A stretch of 64,000 bases of DNA from Lysobacter sp. TY2-98 (GCF_003367355.1 NZ_CP031413.1:2560001-2624000); one strand, 5' to 3'. Counted from the stretch's first letter, positions 18,498 through 29,370 are shown. Numbers and translations: made by a program. Notes: generated by a model from the letters alone, not told the origin.

Positions 18498-20372
18498 TTG
18501 CCCGTGCGCCGACCGCTCCTCCCCGCCCTGCTCGCCGCCGCGATGCTCGCCGTCGCGACGGGCGCGCATGCGGCGCCGTCGGCGCTGGAGTTCGACCGGC
18601 TGTTCCGGCAGATCGACGACGGCGAGGTGCCGGTCGACGACGACCGCCAGATCGCCCGCGCGCTCGCCGACCTGCGCGCCGCGCTGCCGCCGGGCGACGC
18701 CCACAGCGCGCTGCGCTACCGCAGCGCTGTCTGCGACCTCGCGTTCGTCAAGGACACCAAGGCGGAACTGGCCTACGCGCGGGCCGCGCGCGCCGACGCC
18801 GAGCGGGCCCATGACCTCGACGCCCGGGCGCGCTTCACCTATTGCGAAGGCTTTGCGCTCGAGACGGCCGATCCCATCGGCGCGCGCCGCGCCTACGACC
18901 GCGGCATCGCGCTGTCGACCCAGGCCGAGGACCCGCGCCTGCTCGGCGACGGCTTCACCTATCGCGGCGGCATCGCTTCGCTGCAGGGCGACCACGCCCG
19001 CGCGCTGCAGGATTTCCTCGCCGCGCAGGCCGTGTTCGACCGCGCCAAGCTGGCGCGGCGGTCGGAAACCAACCTGCTCAACATCGGCATGGTCTATCGC
19101 CGCATGGGTTTGTACCCGCAGGCGATGACCTACCTGCGCGAAACCGAGGCCTACGCGCGCCGCATCGACAGCGTGCCCGACCTCTACGCGGCGCTGATGC
19201 AGCAGGGCTACGCCTTCGACGAACAGGAGCGGGGCGCCGAGGCGCTGGCCAGGTTCCGCGAGGCGCTGGCCGTGGCGCAGCGCTCCGACGCCATCGACCG
19301 CGGCTACGCACACCTCGGCCTCGCCAACGCGTGGCTGGTCGCCGGCAATCCGACCCGCGCGCTCGGGGCGGTCGGGCTGGCGCGACGCGAGCTGGCGGTC
19401 GACGACATCGCCACACACGAGCCCATGCTCGACCAGGCCGAGGGCCGCGCGCTCGCCGCGCTCGGCCGCCACCGCGCCGCCATCGCCGCCTTCGACCATG
19501 CGGAGCCGCTGATGCGCGCGCAGGACAGCACGCGCTACCTCGCATTGCTGCACCGCGCGCGCGCGGCCAGCGAGGAAGCCGTGGGCGACCCCGTCGCCGC
19601 GTTGGCCGACCTGCGCGCACTCGACGCGCTCGACAAGCGCCTGCAGGCCGCCGCCGACGACCAGAGCGTCGAACTCGGACGTCTCCAGTTCGACGCCTAC
19701 CGGCGTGCGCGCGAGCACGCCCGCCTCGACCTGGGCCGGCGCGCTCGCGAGCAGCAGATCCGCGCGCTCGAGCGCGAGCGCCCGTGGCGCTGGACGGTGC
19801 TCGGGCTCGGCCTGGCGCTGGCCGGCGCGCTGGCCGCCTTCGCCCTGCTGCAGGCGCGCGAATCCAAGCGCCTGCGCGTGCTCGCCCTCACCGATCCGCT
19901 GACCGGCATCGCCAACCGCCGCGGCCTGCGCCGCCTCGCCGAGGACGCCTTCGCCAGCGCCCAGGCGGACGGCCGCCCGATCAGCGTCGTCCTGCTCGAC
20001 CTCGACCACTTCAAGCGCGTGAACGACCAGCACGGGCATGCCATCGGCGACGCCGTGCTGATCCGCGCCAGCCGCGCACTGGCCGAGGTCCTGCGGCCGC
20101 AGGACCGCCTCGGCCGCACCGGCGGCGAGGAGTTCGTCGTCATCCTGCCCGGCACCCGCCGCGACGACGCCGCGCGCATGGCCGAGCGGCTGCGCGGCGC
20201 GGTCGCCGAGCTGGACATCGACTCGGTGCCCGGGCTGATCGTCCGCACCAGCGCCGGCGTCGCCACGTCCGCGCCGACCGATGACCGCATCGACGACCTG
20301 CTCGGCCGCGCCGATGCCGCGCTCTACCGCGCCAAGACGGCCGGCCGCGACCGCGTCATCAGCGCCGACTGA
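18498..20372 (+). CDS. TPR-like sensor diguanylate cyclase (GGDEF), copy 1
   Basis: 624 residues from a TTG (18498), or 622 from GTG 18504; the signal peptide (LLPALLAAAMLAVATGAHA) fits both. Residues ~30-420 are TPR-like helical repeats predicted to be periplasmic. One transmembrane helix lies at about 435-455, then a cytoplasmic GGDEF domain. The active-site motif is GGEEF (542-546), and an RxxD inhibitory site (RPQD, from residue 533) is intact, so active, feedback-inhibited c-di-GMP synthesis is expected. A weak TACGCT box ends ten bases before the TTG. Same length and architecture as the protein at 21344, with speE between them. Confidence 0.88.
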   Translation: MPVRRPLLPALLAAAMLAVATGAHAAPSALEFDRLFRQIDDGEVPVDDDRQIARALADLRAALPPGDAHSALRYRSAVCDLAFVKDTKAELAYARAARADAERAHDLDARARFTYCEGFALETADPIGARRAYDRGIALSTQAEDPRLLGDGFTYRGGIASLQGDHARALQDFLAAQAVFDRAKLARRSETNLLNIGMVYRRMGLYPQAMTYLRETEAYARRIDSVPDLYAALMQQGYAFDEQERGAEALARFREALAVAQRSDAIDRGYAHLGLANAWLVAGNPTRALGAVGLARRELAVDDIATHEPMLDQAEGRALAALGRHRAAIAAFDHAEPLMRAQDSTRYLALLHRARAASEEAVGDPVAALADLRALDALDKRLQAAADDQSVELGRLQFDAYRRAREHARLDLGRRAREQQIRALERERPWRWTVLGLGLALAGALAAFALLQARESKRLRVLALTDPLTGIANRRGLRRLAEDAFASAQADGRPISVVLLDLDHFKRVNDQHGHAIGDAVLIRASRALAEVLRPQDRLGRTGGEEFVVILPGTRRDDAARMAERLRGAVAELDIDSVPGLIVRTSAGVATSAPTDDRIDDLLGRADAALYRAKTAGRDRVISAD

Positions 20373-20441
20373 GCGTCGAGGCCGCGTCCGCTACACTCGG
20401 GTGTTTGCCGGCGCACGGCCCGGCCCGAGATGCAGAGCACC

Positions 20442-21290
20442 ATGAGCGAACCCACCTGGCAGTACGAGAATTTCGAGCACACCGGCTCGGCGATTGGTTA
20501 CCGCGTCACGCGCAAGCTCGACGAGGTGCAGAGCCCGTTCCAGAAGATCGAGATCTTCGAGACGACCGACTGGGGCAACCTCATGCTCATCGACGGCGCG
20601 GTGATGCTCACCACGCGCGACAACTTCCTCTACCACGAGATGATGTCGCACCCGGCGCTGTTCACGCACCCGAATCCCAAGCGCGTCGTCATCATCGGTG
20701 GTGGCGACTGCGGCACGCTGCGCGAAGTGCTCAAGCACAAGGGCGTCGAGTCGGCCACGCAGTGCGACATCGACGAGCAGGTCACGCGCATGGCCGAGAA
20801 GTGGTTCCCGGAGCTGTGCGATTCCAACGCCGACAAGCGCGCCGAGCTGCTGTTCGACGACGGCGTCGCCTACATGAAGAACTGCGCGCCGGGCAGCGTC
20901 GACATCGTGATCGTCGACTCCACCGATCCAGTCGGCCCCGCCGAAGGCCTGTTCAACAAGGCCTTCTACGAATCCTGCTTCCGCGCGCTGAAGGACGACG
21001 GCATCCTCGTCCAGCAGTCCGAGTCGCCGCTCGCGCTGCTCGACCTGATCCGGTCGATGCGCGCGGAGATGGGCAAGGCCGGCTTCGCGTCGTTCAAGAC
21101 GCTGCCGTTCCCGCAGCCCTGCTACCCCACGGGCTGGTGGAGCTGCACGCTGGCGCGCAAATTGGGCGGGTTCGACTTCCGCGAACAGGCCGCGCGTGAC
21201 AGCGGTCTCAAGACCAAGTACTACAGCGCCGATATCCATCGTGGGGCATTGGCGACCCCGCCCTTCGTCGCCGAAGCTCTGGACGCCTGA
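20442..21290 (+). CDS. speE: Polyamine aminopropyltransferase (spermidine synthase)
   Basis: 282 residues from ATG 20442 (286 from ATG 20430). Transfers aminopropyl from decarboxylated SAM to putrescine. Signatures: LDEVQSPFQKIEIFET, LMLIDGAVMLTTRD, the nucleotide-binding VVIIGGGDCGTLREVLKH, and catalytic VDSTDPVGPAEGLF. The second start is preferred because homologues begin with a short MS-rich N terminus. A -10-like TACACT at 20392-20397 precedes it. Flanked on both sides by the paired TPR-GGDEF genes and close to speA. Confidence 0.95.
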   Translation: MSEPTWQYENFEHTGSAIGYRVTRKLDEVQSPFQKIEIFETTDWGNLMLIDGAVMLTTRDNFLYHEMMSHPALFTHPNPKRVVIIGGGDCGTLREVLKHKGVESATQCDIDEQVTRMAEKWFPELCDSNADKRAELLFDDGVAYMKNCAPGSVDIVIVDSTDPVGPAEGLFNKAFYESCFRALKDDGILVQQSESPLALLDLIRSMRAEMGKAGFASFKTLPFPQPCYPTGWWSCTLARKLGGFDFREQAARDSGLKTKYYSADIHRGALATPPFVAEALDA

Positions 21291-21343
21291 GCCGCGCCGC
21301 CTCGGGCCGTCATCGACGCTCCGAGGCGCGCCCAACCCTTCCG

Positions 21344-23218
21344 ATGCCTCGAATCCGCGCGTCGCTCCTCGCCCTGACGCTCGCCGCCCTGACGGCGACG
21401 TCGGCGTTTGCGCGGGACGATCGCGCCGCCGCGTTCGACAAGCTCTTCGAGCAGCTCGACAGCAATCGCCTCAATCCCGCCACGCCGGAAGGCATGCAGG
21501 CGGAGATCGCGCGCCTGCGCGCGCTCGTGCCGCCGGGCGACCGCCGTCGCGAACTGCTCTACGAATCCACCGCCTGCTTCCAGCCGCCGGAGGACACGCG
21601 CGCTGCGCTCGCCTACGCGCAGCGGGGTCTGGCGGCGTCGAAAGCGATGGGCGATGCCGAGCTTGAGGCGCGCTTCCAGATCTGCGAAGCCTCGGTGCAG
21701 GACATGCTCGGCGAGGTGCAGACCTCGCTGGCCCTGTACACGCGCGGCATCGAACTCGCGCGCCGCTCCGAGCATCCCGCGCTGGTCGGTGACGGCCTGG
21801 TGCTGCGCGGCAACACGTACTCCTACCTGGGCCGTCATGCCGAGTCCCTCATGGACTTCATGGCCGCGCAGCGCCTGTACGACAACTCGCACCAGGCCGA
21901 GCGGTCGGAAGGCAACCTGCAGAACATCGCGGTCGCGTACCGGCGGATGGGCGAGTCGGACAAGGCGCGCGAGTATCTCGACCGGAGCCGCGAGATCGCG
22001 CGTCGCCACGAGGACTGGTCGAGCCTCGCGGTCATCGCCGTGCAGATGGGCTTTCTCTACCAGGACACGGGCCGCGCCGACCTCGCGCTTCCGCAGTTCG
22101 AGGAAGCGGCGCGCATCGCCCGCCAGCGCCTCGACCCGGCGCTGGTGGCCAGCACGCAGCTCGCGCTGTCATCGGCGCAGCTCGAACTCGGCCGCTATGG
22201 GCAGGCGCTGTCGACGGTGCAGTCGGCGAAGGCGGGTTTCACCAGCGTCGGCGACCAGAGCAATACCGGCATGATCGCAGTGACGGAGGCGCGCGCGCGC
22301 GCCGGGCTCGGCCAGACCGCGCAGGCGCTCGCGCTGTACGCCGAGGCCGAAAAAGTCCTGCAGGCCGACCAGAACGACCGCTATCTGGAAATGATGTATC
22401 CGCATCGCGCCGCGCTGTACGAGCGCACCGGCAATGCGGCCGCGGCACTCGGCGACTACAAGCGCTACCTCGCACTGCGCGAGAAGCGCCTGGCCGCGCG
22501 CGCCGAACAGCGCACGCTGATGCTGCGCCAGCAGACCGACGCCGCGCAGCGCGACTTCGAGAACCAGCGCCTGCGCACCGAAAAGACCATGCGCGAGCAG
22601 GACGTGCAGGCGTTGCTCAAGGCGCGCCGCTGGCAGCGCATCGCGATCGCCCTCGGCGTCGCGCTGATTGCCGTGCTGGGCCTGATCGTCGGCCGCCAGA
22701 TCGTGCGCACGCGTCGCCTGCGCGTGCTCGCCGCCACCGACGAACTCACCGGCGTCGCCAACCGTCGCCGCATCGAACTCATGGGGGCCGATGCCGTCGC
22801 GCAGTCACGCGCCGACGAACGCCCGCTGTGCGTGATCACCTTCGACATCGACGGCTTCAAGGCGATCAACGATGCGCACGGGCATCTGGTGGGCGACCAG
22901 GTGATCGCGCGCGTCGCAGAGACGGCACAGCACACGCTGCGGCAGTTCGACGAGATCGGCCGCATGGGCGGCGAGGAATTCGTCGTGCTGCTGCCGGACA
23001 CCGCGATCGACGCCGCGCGCCAGGTCGCCGAGCGCCTGCGTGCGAATGTCGAAGCGTTGAATTTCCGCGACGTCGCGCCGGAGCTGCGGGTCACGATCAG
23101 TGTCGGCGTCACGGCACTCTCGCCGCGCGACGCCGGCCTGAGCGACCTGCTCGCGCGCGCCGACCAGGCGCTCTACCAGGCCAAGGCCGCCGGCCGGAAC
23201 TGCGTACGGACGACCTGA
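21344..23218 (+). CDS. TPR-like sensor diguanylate cyclase (GGDEF), copy 2
   Basis: 624 residues: signal peptide (SLLALTLAALTATSAFA), TPR-like periplasmic region with recognisable repeats such as NIAVAYRRMGESDKAREYLD, a coiled segment (residues ~385-430), one transmembrane helix near 438-458, and a GGDEF domain. The GGEEF motif again falls at residues 542-546 and the RxxD I-site (RQFD) at 533, exactly as in copy 1. The shared phrases ALVPPGD/ALPPGD and RRMG in the sensor halves indicate paralogy by tandem duplication around speE. Ends 11 bp before the convergent P-II gene. Signal sensed is unknown. Confidence 0.9.
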   Translation: MPRIRASLLALTLAALTATSAFARDDRAAAFDKLFEQLDSNRLNPATPEGMQAEIARLRALVPPGDRRRELLYESTACFQPPEDTRAALAYAQRGLAASKAMGDAELEARFQICEASVQDMLGEVQTSLALYTRGIELARRSEHPALVGDGLVLRGNTYSYLGRHAESLMDFMAAQRLYDNSHQAERSEGNLQNIAVAYRRMGESDKAREYLDRSREIARRHEDWSSLAVIAVQMGFLYQDTGRADLALPQFEEAARIARQRLDPALVASTQLALSSAQLELGRYGQALSTVQSAKAGFTSVGDQSNTGMIAVTEARARAGLGQTAQALALYAEAEKVLQADQNDRYLEMMYPHRAALYERTGNAAAALGDYKRYLALREKRLAARAEQRTLMLRQQTDAAQRDFENQRLRTEKTMREQDVQALLKARRWQRIAIALGVALIAVLGLIVGRQIVRTRRLRVLAATDELTGVANRRRIELMGADAVAQSRADERPLCVITFDIDGFKAINDAHGHLVGDQVIARVAETAQHTLRQFDEIGRMGGEEFVVLLPDTAIDAARQVAERLRANVEALNFRDVAPELRVTISVGVTALSPRDAGLSDLLARADQALYQAKAAGRNCVRTT

Positions 23219-23228
23219 GGTCGTCGCG

Positions 23229-24217
<989 letters not shown>

Positions 24218-24227
24218 GTCGCCTGCC

Positions 24228-25754
24228 ATGAATCTTGCGATCGTGCACAGCCGTGCGCGAACGGGCATCCGTGCGCCAGAAGTGCGCGTCGAAGTGCATC
24301 TGGGCGGCGGCCTGCCGGCGATGAACATCGTTGGTCTGCCCGAGGCTGCGGTGCGCGAAGCGAAGGACCGCGTGCGCGCGGCGATCGCTTGCGCGCAGTT
24401 CGAATTTCCACAGCGGCGCATCACGGTGAACCTCGCGCCTGCGGACCTGCCGAAGGATGGTGGGCGCTTCGACCTGCCAATCGCGCTCGGTATCCTCGCC
24501 GCGAGCGGACAGATTCCGCTCGATGCGTTGCGCGACGTCGAATTCCTCGGCGAGCTTGCGCTGACCGGCGAACTGCGCGCCATCGACGGCGTGCTGCCCG
24601 CCGCGCTCGCGGCCGGCGATGCGGGACATCGTCTCGTGGTCCCCGGGGCGAACGGCGCCGAAGCCGCACTTGCCTCGCGCGTGGAAGTGCGCACCGCGCG
24701 CACGCTGCTGCAGGTGTGCGCGATGCTCGCCGGTCGCGACGCGTTGCCGACCGCGGTCGCGACACCGGTCGAACGCGTGCGCGGGCCGGATCTCACCGAT
24801 GTGCGCGGGCAGGCGCAGGCGCGACGCGCACTGGAGATCGCCGCCGCGGGCGGGCATCACCTGCTGCTGATCGGCCCGCCGGGATGCGGCAAGACGCTGC
24901 TGGCGTCGCGGCTGCCCGGGCTGTTACCGGAAGCCAGCGAAGCCGAAGCACTGGAATCCGCGGCGATCGCGTCGATCAGTGGACGCGGCCTCGATCCGTC
25001 GCGCTGGCTCGAGCGTCCGTTCCGAGCGCCGCACCACACCGCGAGCGCGGTCGCACTCATCGGCGGCGGGGCGCAACCACGGCCGGGCGAAGTCTCGCTC
25101 GCCCACAACGGCGTGCTGTTTCTCGACGAATTTCCGGAATGGGAGCGCCGCGCACTGGAAGTGCTGCGCGAACCGCTGGAGTCCGGCGTCGTCACCGTAT
25201 CGCGCGCCGCGCGCAGCTCCGAATTTCCGGCGCGCTTCCAGCTGGTCGCGGCCATGAATCCCTGCCCCTGCGGTTGGGCCGGCGATCCGTCGGGACGCTG
25301 TCGCTGCAGTGGCGATGCGGTGCAGCGCTATCGCGCGAAGGTCTCCGGCCCCTTGCTCGATCGCATCGACCTGCACGTCGGCCTGACGCGTCTGCCCGCC
25401 AGCGAATTGAGTGCGGCCGCGCCAAGCGGTGAATCGAGCGCCGAGGTGCGCGCCCGCGTCGAATGCGCGCGTGCGGTGCAGCTCGCGCGCTGCGGCCAGC
25501 CCAACGCGCGCATGACACCCGGCGAGACGCTCAACCTCTGCCGACTGGAATCACGCGATCAGGCCTTGCTCGAGCGCGCCGTCGAACGCCTGCAGCTGTC
25601 CGCGCGCTCCATGGTGCGCATCCTGCGTGTGGCGCGCACGATCGCCGACCTCGCCGGCGAGGCCGACATCGGTACGTCGCATCTCGCCGAGGCGATCGGC
25701 TATCGAACGCTCGACCGCCAGCGCGACAGTGCCGCGCTGGCCGGTGCTGCCTGA
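24228..25754 (+). CDS. comM: YifB/ComM family Mg-chelatase-like AAA+ ATPase
   Basis: 508-residue hexameric helicase-like protein; ComM promotes branch migration during natural transformation. An N-terminal Lon-like S5-fold region (LGGGLPAMNIVGLPEAAVRE) precedes the AAA+ core with Walker A IGPPGCGKT (about residues 215-223) and Walker B LFLDEFPEW. A CPCG-type cysteine cluster (NPCPCGWAGDPSGRCRC) is a family feature. Full length. Starts ten bases after ubiK; the downstream secreted protein gene converges with no gap. Confidence 0.93.
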   Translation: MNLAIVHSRARTGIRAPEVRVEVHLGGGLPAMNIVGLPEAAVREAKDRVRAAIACAQFEFPQRRITVNLAPADLPKDGGRFDLPIALGILAASGQIPLDALRDVEFLGELALTGELRAIDGVLPAALAAGDAGHRLVVPGANGAEAALASRVEVRTARTLLQVCAMLAGRDALPTAVATPVERVRGPDLTDVRGQAQARRALEIAAAGGHHLLLIGPPGCGKTLLASRLPGLLPEASEAEALESAAIASISGRGLDPSRWLERPFRAPHHTASAVALIGGGAQPRPGEVSLAHNGVLFLDEFPEWERRALEVLREPLESGVVTVSRAARSSEFPARFQLVAAMNPCPCGWAGDPSGRCRCSGDAVQRYRAKVSGPLLDRIDLHVGLTRLPASELSAAAPSGESSAEVRARVECARAVQLARCGQPNARMTPGETLNLCRLESRDQALLERAVERLQLSARSMVRILRVARTIADLAGEADIGTSHLAEAIGYRTLDRQRDSAALAGAA

Positions 25755-26207
25755 TCAGCCGCCGCCGCAGGACGCGCAGATGCGCGTCTTCTCGAGATAG
25801 CTGCGTGCACCTTCGCGCGCGTGGTCGCGGTCATCCTGCGTGCCGCAAACCAGCTGCTTTTCCTTGGAGCCGGTGACCCGCTGGTAGCGGCAGACGTCCT
25901 GCTTCTCCGACGCCACGCGCGTACCCTGCACGGCGGTGTTGATGCGTTCGAGCGCGTTGTCGAGCGTCACGCGTTCCTGGATGTTCATCCCATCCAGCGT
26001 CGGGTTCTGCTTGATCAGGTCGAAGACGATGTCCTGGTCCTTGCGCACCTGTTGCGCGGCGCGCGGTGTCAGGGTGACCTTGCCGGCGTCGAGGTCGGCG
26101 CGCAGTTGGGTCTGCTGGGCGAGGATCTGATCCAGTTTCGGGTTGTCCTGCGCGGCCGCGGACAGCGCCGCGAACATCAGGACGGTGAGGGCGAGCAGCT
26201 TGTGCAT
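25755..26207 (-). CDS. Secreted protein of unknown function with C-terminal cysteines
   Basis: 150 residues with a clear signal peptide (MHKLLALTVLMFAALSAAAQ) and a strong GGAGG ribosome site. The mature part is helical and polar, then four cysteines (VCRYQR, LVCGTQ, RICASC near the end) and a CGGG terminus. Not a recognised family. The stop abuts the comM stop (25754/25755). Same direction as aceBA, but separated by a GC-rich palindrome. Confidence 0.78.
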   Translation of the reverse strand: MHKLLALTVLMFAALSAAAQDNPKLDQILAQQTQLRADLDAGKVTLTPRAAQQVRKDQDIVFDLIKQNPTLDGMNIQERVTLDNALERINTAVQGTRVASEKQDVCRYQRVTGSKEKQLVCGTQDDRDHAREGARSYLEKTRICASCGGG

Positions 26208-26245
26208 GGCGACCTCCTGCAGTGTGCGGCTCGATGCTCGACCCG

Positions 26246-26278
26246 GCGGACGGACAGCGTCAAGCGCCGTCCGTCCGC
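26246..26278. repeat. Perfect 10-bp inverted repeat between aceA and the secreted protein gene
   Basis: GCGGACGGAC and GTCCGTCCGC with a 13-bp spacer, about 30 bp beyond the aceA stop. There is no U-run, so it is at best a weak terminator or transcript-stabilising hairpin after aceA. Confidence 0.5.
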
Positions 26279-26308
26279 ACTGTCGGACCCATGGGCACGA
26301 GCCACGGT

Positions 26309-27598
26309 TCAGGCCGCTTTTTCGAACTGCTCTTCCTCGGTCGAGCCCTTGAGTGCGACGGTGGACGACTGCCCGCCCTGGATCGTCTGCGTCACGGCAT
26401 CGAAGTAACCCGTGCCCACTTCGCGCTGGTGCTTCGCCGCGGTGAAGCCCCGGTCGGCAGCGGCGAACTCGCGCTCCTGCAGTTCGACGAATGCGCTCAT
26501 CTGGCGACGGGCATAGCCGTGGGCGAGGTCGAACATGCCGTAGTTCAAGGCGTGGAAACCGGCCAGCGTGATGAACTGGAATTTGTAACCGTAGGTCGCG
26601 AGCTCCTTCTGGAATTTCGCGATGGTTGCGTCGTCGAGGTTCTTCTTCCAGTTGAAGCTCGGCGAGCAGTTGTAGGCGAGCAGCTTGCCCGGGTACTTCG
26701 CATGGATCGCCTCGGCGAACTTGCGTGCGAACTCGAGATCCGGCTTGCCGGTTTCGCACCAGACGAGGTCGGCGTACGGCGCATACGCGAGGCCGCGACT
26801 GATCGCCTGGTCCAAGCCCTTGTTCGTCTTGTAAAAGCCTTCGACGGTGCGCTCGCCGGTGCAGAACGGCTTGTCGTTGTCGTCGACATCGCTGGTGATG
26901 AGGTCGGCGGCTTCGGCATCGGTGCGCGCGACGATCAGCGTCGGCACGCCCATGACATCGGCGGCGAGACGCGCGGCGACGAGCTTCTCGACCGCTTCGC
27001 GCGTGGGCACCAGCACCTTCCCACCCATGTGGCCGCACTTCTTGACGCTCGCGAGCTGATCCTCGAAGTGCACGCCCGACGCACCAGCCTCGATCATCGC
27101 CTTCATCAGTTCGAACGCGTTGAGCACGCCGCCGAAACCGGCTTCGGCATCGGCCACGATCGGCTGCAGGAAATCGATGTCACCCTGACCTTCCGCGCAC
27201 TGGATCTGGTCGGCGCGCAGGAGGGTGTTGTTGATGCGCTTGACGACCTGTGGCACCGAGTTCGCGGGATATAGCGACTGGTCCGGATACATCTCGCCCG
27301 CGATGTTCGCGTCGGCCGCGACCTGCCAACCCGACAGGTAGATCGCCTTCAGACCCGCCTTGACCTGCTGCATCGCCTGGTTGCCCGTCATCGCACCGAG
27401 CGCGTTGACGAATTCTTCCGTGTGCAGCGAGTTCCACAGCTTGTCAGCGCCGAGCTTCGCGATGGAATGCTCGACCGGAATGCGACCGCGTAGGCGCACG
27501 ATGTCCTCAGCGGAATACGGACGGGTGACGCCGGCCCAGCGCGGATCGGTGGCCCAGTGCTGGCGAAGCTGGTCGGCGGTCGGAAGCGTCGTGGTCAT
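26309..27598 (-). CDS. aceA: Isocitrate lyase
   Basis: 429-residue glyoxylate-shunt enzyme cleaving isocitrate to glyoxylate and succinate. Catalytic signature KKCGHMGGK, metal-binding [10 protein letters not shown] and the [10 protein letters not shown] substrate loop are all present. Length matches the short bacterial form. Follows aceB by 95 bp, with a good ribosome site (GGAGAT), so aceB-aceA form an operon transcribed away from the divergent LysR gene. I see no aceK (isocitrate dehydrogenase kinase) nearby. Confidence 0.97.
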   Translation of the reverse strand: MTTTLPTADQLRQHWATDPRWAGVTRPYSAEDIVRLRGRIPVEHSIAKLGADKLWNSLHTEEFVNALGAMTGNQAMQQVKAGLKAIYLSGWQVAADANIAGEMYPDQSLYPANSVPQVVKRINNTLLRADQIQCAEGQGDIDFLQPIVADAEAGFGGVLNAFELMKAMIEAGASGVHFEDQLASVKKCGHMGGKVLVPTREAVEKLVAARLAADVMGVPTLIVARTDAEAADLITSDVDDNDKPFCTGERTVEGFYKTNKGLDQAISRGLAYAPYADLVWCETGKPDLEFARKFAEAIHAKYPGKLLAYNCSPSFNWKKNLDDATIAKFQKELATYGYKFQFITLAGFHALNYGMFDLAHGYARRQMSAFVELQEREFAAADRGFTAAKHQREVGTGYFDAVTQTIQGGQSSTVALKGSTEEEQFEKAA

Positions 27599-27693
27599 GG
27601 CGGATCTCCTGTCTTTTCGTGGTCGTCGGGCAAAGCAGGGCCGTTCCGGTCGCTTCGCGAACGGGCGGGGTCAACGCGGGTTGTGCGGGAAAC

Positions 27694-29301
27694 TCAGTCG
27701 AGGCGCTTGTACGCGGGCAGCGTCAGGAAGTCCTCGAGCTCATCGCTGTGGGTCAGGCGATCGAGCATGCCGATCGCTTCGTTGATGCGGCTGGCGCCAG
27801 GAATGTCGGTGACGGCGAGGCGCGGCAGCTTCATCAGCGCGCGCTCGAACAGCGTCTCGTCGACCGGCGTGCCGTCGTCCAGATGCAGATCGCCGGCGTG
27901 CAGCCACTGCCAGAGCTGCGCGCGCGCGATCTCGGCGGTGGCGGCGTCTTCCATCAGCCAGTGGATCGGCACGCAGCCGTTACCGTCGAGCCACGCGGCG
28001 AGATAACGCACGCAGACTTCGACATTGCTCTCGAAGCCGGCGCGCGTGATCGATCCGCGCGGCGGCGTGATCAGATCCTCGCGCGTGACCAGCACGTCCT
28101 CGCGCAGTACGTGCTTCTGATGCGCGCCGGGCATGCGTTCGTCGAACACGGCTTCGGCGATCGGAATCAGTGCGGGATGCGCGACCCAGGTGCCGTCGTG
28201 GCCGGCGGTGACTTCGCGCAGCTTGTCGGCACGCACTTTCGCGAGTGCGACGTCATTCGCGTCGCTGTCGTTCGAGATCGGAATCTGCGCCGCCATGCCG
28301 CCCATCGCATGCGCACCGCGGCGATGGCAGGTCTGGATCAACAGTTCGGAGTAGGCGCGCAGGAACGGCTGCGTCATCGTCACTTGGCTGCGCTCGGGCA
28401 GCACCTTGTCGCGATGGCGGCGGAACGTCTTGATGTAGGAGAAGACGTAGTCCCAGCGTCCGCAGTTGAGGCCGGCGATGCGGTCGCGCAGGGCGTAGAG
28501 GATCTCGTCCATCTCGAATGCGGCCGGCAGCGTCTCGATCAGCACGGTGACGCGGATCTGGCCGCGCGGCAGGTCGAGCGCGCGTTCGACGTGGTCGAAC
28601 ACGTCGGCCCAGAGCTGCGCCTCTTCCATGCATTCGAGCTTGGGCAGGTAGAAGAAGGGGCCGCGGTCCTTCGCAGCCAAAGCGTGCGCGTTGTGAAAGG
28701 CGAACAGAGCGGCGTCGAACAGCGCACCCGACAGCGGTGCGCCGTCGACGCGTACGTGCTTCTCGTCGAGATGCCAGCCGCGCGGACGGACCATCAGCAC
28801 CGCCTGCTCGGCGAACGGCTTGAGCGCGTAGTGCTTGCCGTTCGCTGCGGTGAAGTCGAGCGTGCCGGCGACCGCGGCCCGCAGCGCCTGCTGGCCCTGG
28901 ATCAGGTTGGCCCAGGTCGGCGACGTCGAGTCCTCGAAGTCGGCCATGTACACGCGGGCGCCGGAGTTGAGGGCGTTGATGACCATCTTCGGGTCGACCG
29001 GGCCGGTGATCTCGACGCGGCGGTCCTGCAGCGCGGCCGGCAGCGGGGCCACGCGCCAGTCGCTGGCACGGATCGCCGCGGTGTCGGCACGAAAGTCGGG
29101 CGGGGCGCCGGCGTCGAAGGCGGCCTGGCGCTGGCGGCGCGCGGCGAGGCGCGCTTGGCGGCTGGGCTCGAAGCGGCCATGCAGCTCGGCGAGGAAGGCC
29201 AGCGCGGCCGGCGTCAGCAGGGCGTCCTGACCCTCGACCCGGCGCAGCAGCTCGATGCCACCGCCCCTGCCCTCACCCGTCTCCATCAGCACTGCCGACA
29301 T
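27694..29301 (-). CDS. aceB: Malate synthase A
   Basis: 535-residue cytoplasmic enzyme condensing glyoxylate and acetyl-CoA to malate, the second step of the glyoxylate shunt. The signature NCGRWDYVFSYIKTF (family pattern [KR]DHxxGLNxGRWDYIFS-like) and acidic MADFEDSTSPTWAN are visible. Length and sequence type are malate synthase A rather than G. First gene of the aceBA operon. The AT-rich intergenic stretch to the LysR gene carries a candidate operator. Confidence 0.96.
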   Translation of the reverse strand: MSAVLMETGEGRGGGIELLRRVEGQDALLTPAALAFLAELHGRFEPSRQARLAARRQRQAAFDAGAPPDFRADTAAIRASDWRVAPLPAALQDRRVEITGPVDPKMVINALNSGARVYMADFEDSTSPTWANLIQGQQALRAAVAGTLDFTAANGKHYALKPFAEQAVLMVRPRGWHLDEKHVRVDGAPLSGALFDAALFAFHNAHALAAKDRGPFFYLPKLECMEEAQLWADVFDHVERALDLPRGQIRVTVLIETLPAAFEMDEILYALRDRIAGLNCGRWDYVFSYIKTFRRHRDKVLPERSQVTMTQPFLRAYSELLIQTCHRRGAHAMGGMAAQIPISNDSDANDVALAKVRADKLREVTAGHDGTWVAHPALIPIAEAVFDERMPGAHQKHVLREDVLVTREDLITPPRGSITRAGFESNVEVCVRYLAAWLDGNGCVPIHWLMEDAATAEIARAQLWQWLHAGDLHLDDGTPVDETLFERALMKLPRLAVTDIPGASRINEAIGMLDRLTHSDELEDFLTLPAYKRLD

Positions 29302-29349
29302 CGCCTACCTCGTCGCCCTACCGTGTGGGGCACGACCATGCGCCGCCGT

Positions 29350-29370
29350 ACTTGTATTTGACAAACAAGT
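29350..29370. promoter_or_regulatory. LysR-type operator candidate between aceB and its divergent regulator
   Basis: ACTTGT and ACAAGT form a perfect 6-bp inverted repeat with a 9-bp spacer, satisfying the T-N11-A rule of LysR boxes. A -35-like TTGACA (29358-29363) for the regulator lies inside it, and on the reverse strand a TACAAG -10-like element for aceB (with TTGCCA 16 bp upstream) overlaps it. The 29350-29405 stretch is markedly AT-rich for this genome. Binding is inferred, not shown. Confidence 0.5.

Noticed and set aside
16415..18814. About 799-codon forward frame opposite speA
   Set aside because: Antisense shadow; speA has intact PLP and substrate motifs on the other strand.
26246..26278. 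Palindrome after aceA as a strong intrinsic terminator
   Set aside because: Stem is strong but there is no U-run on either strand, so it is kept only as an inverted repeat.
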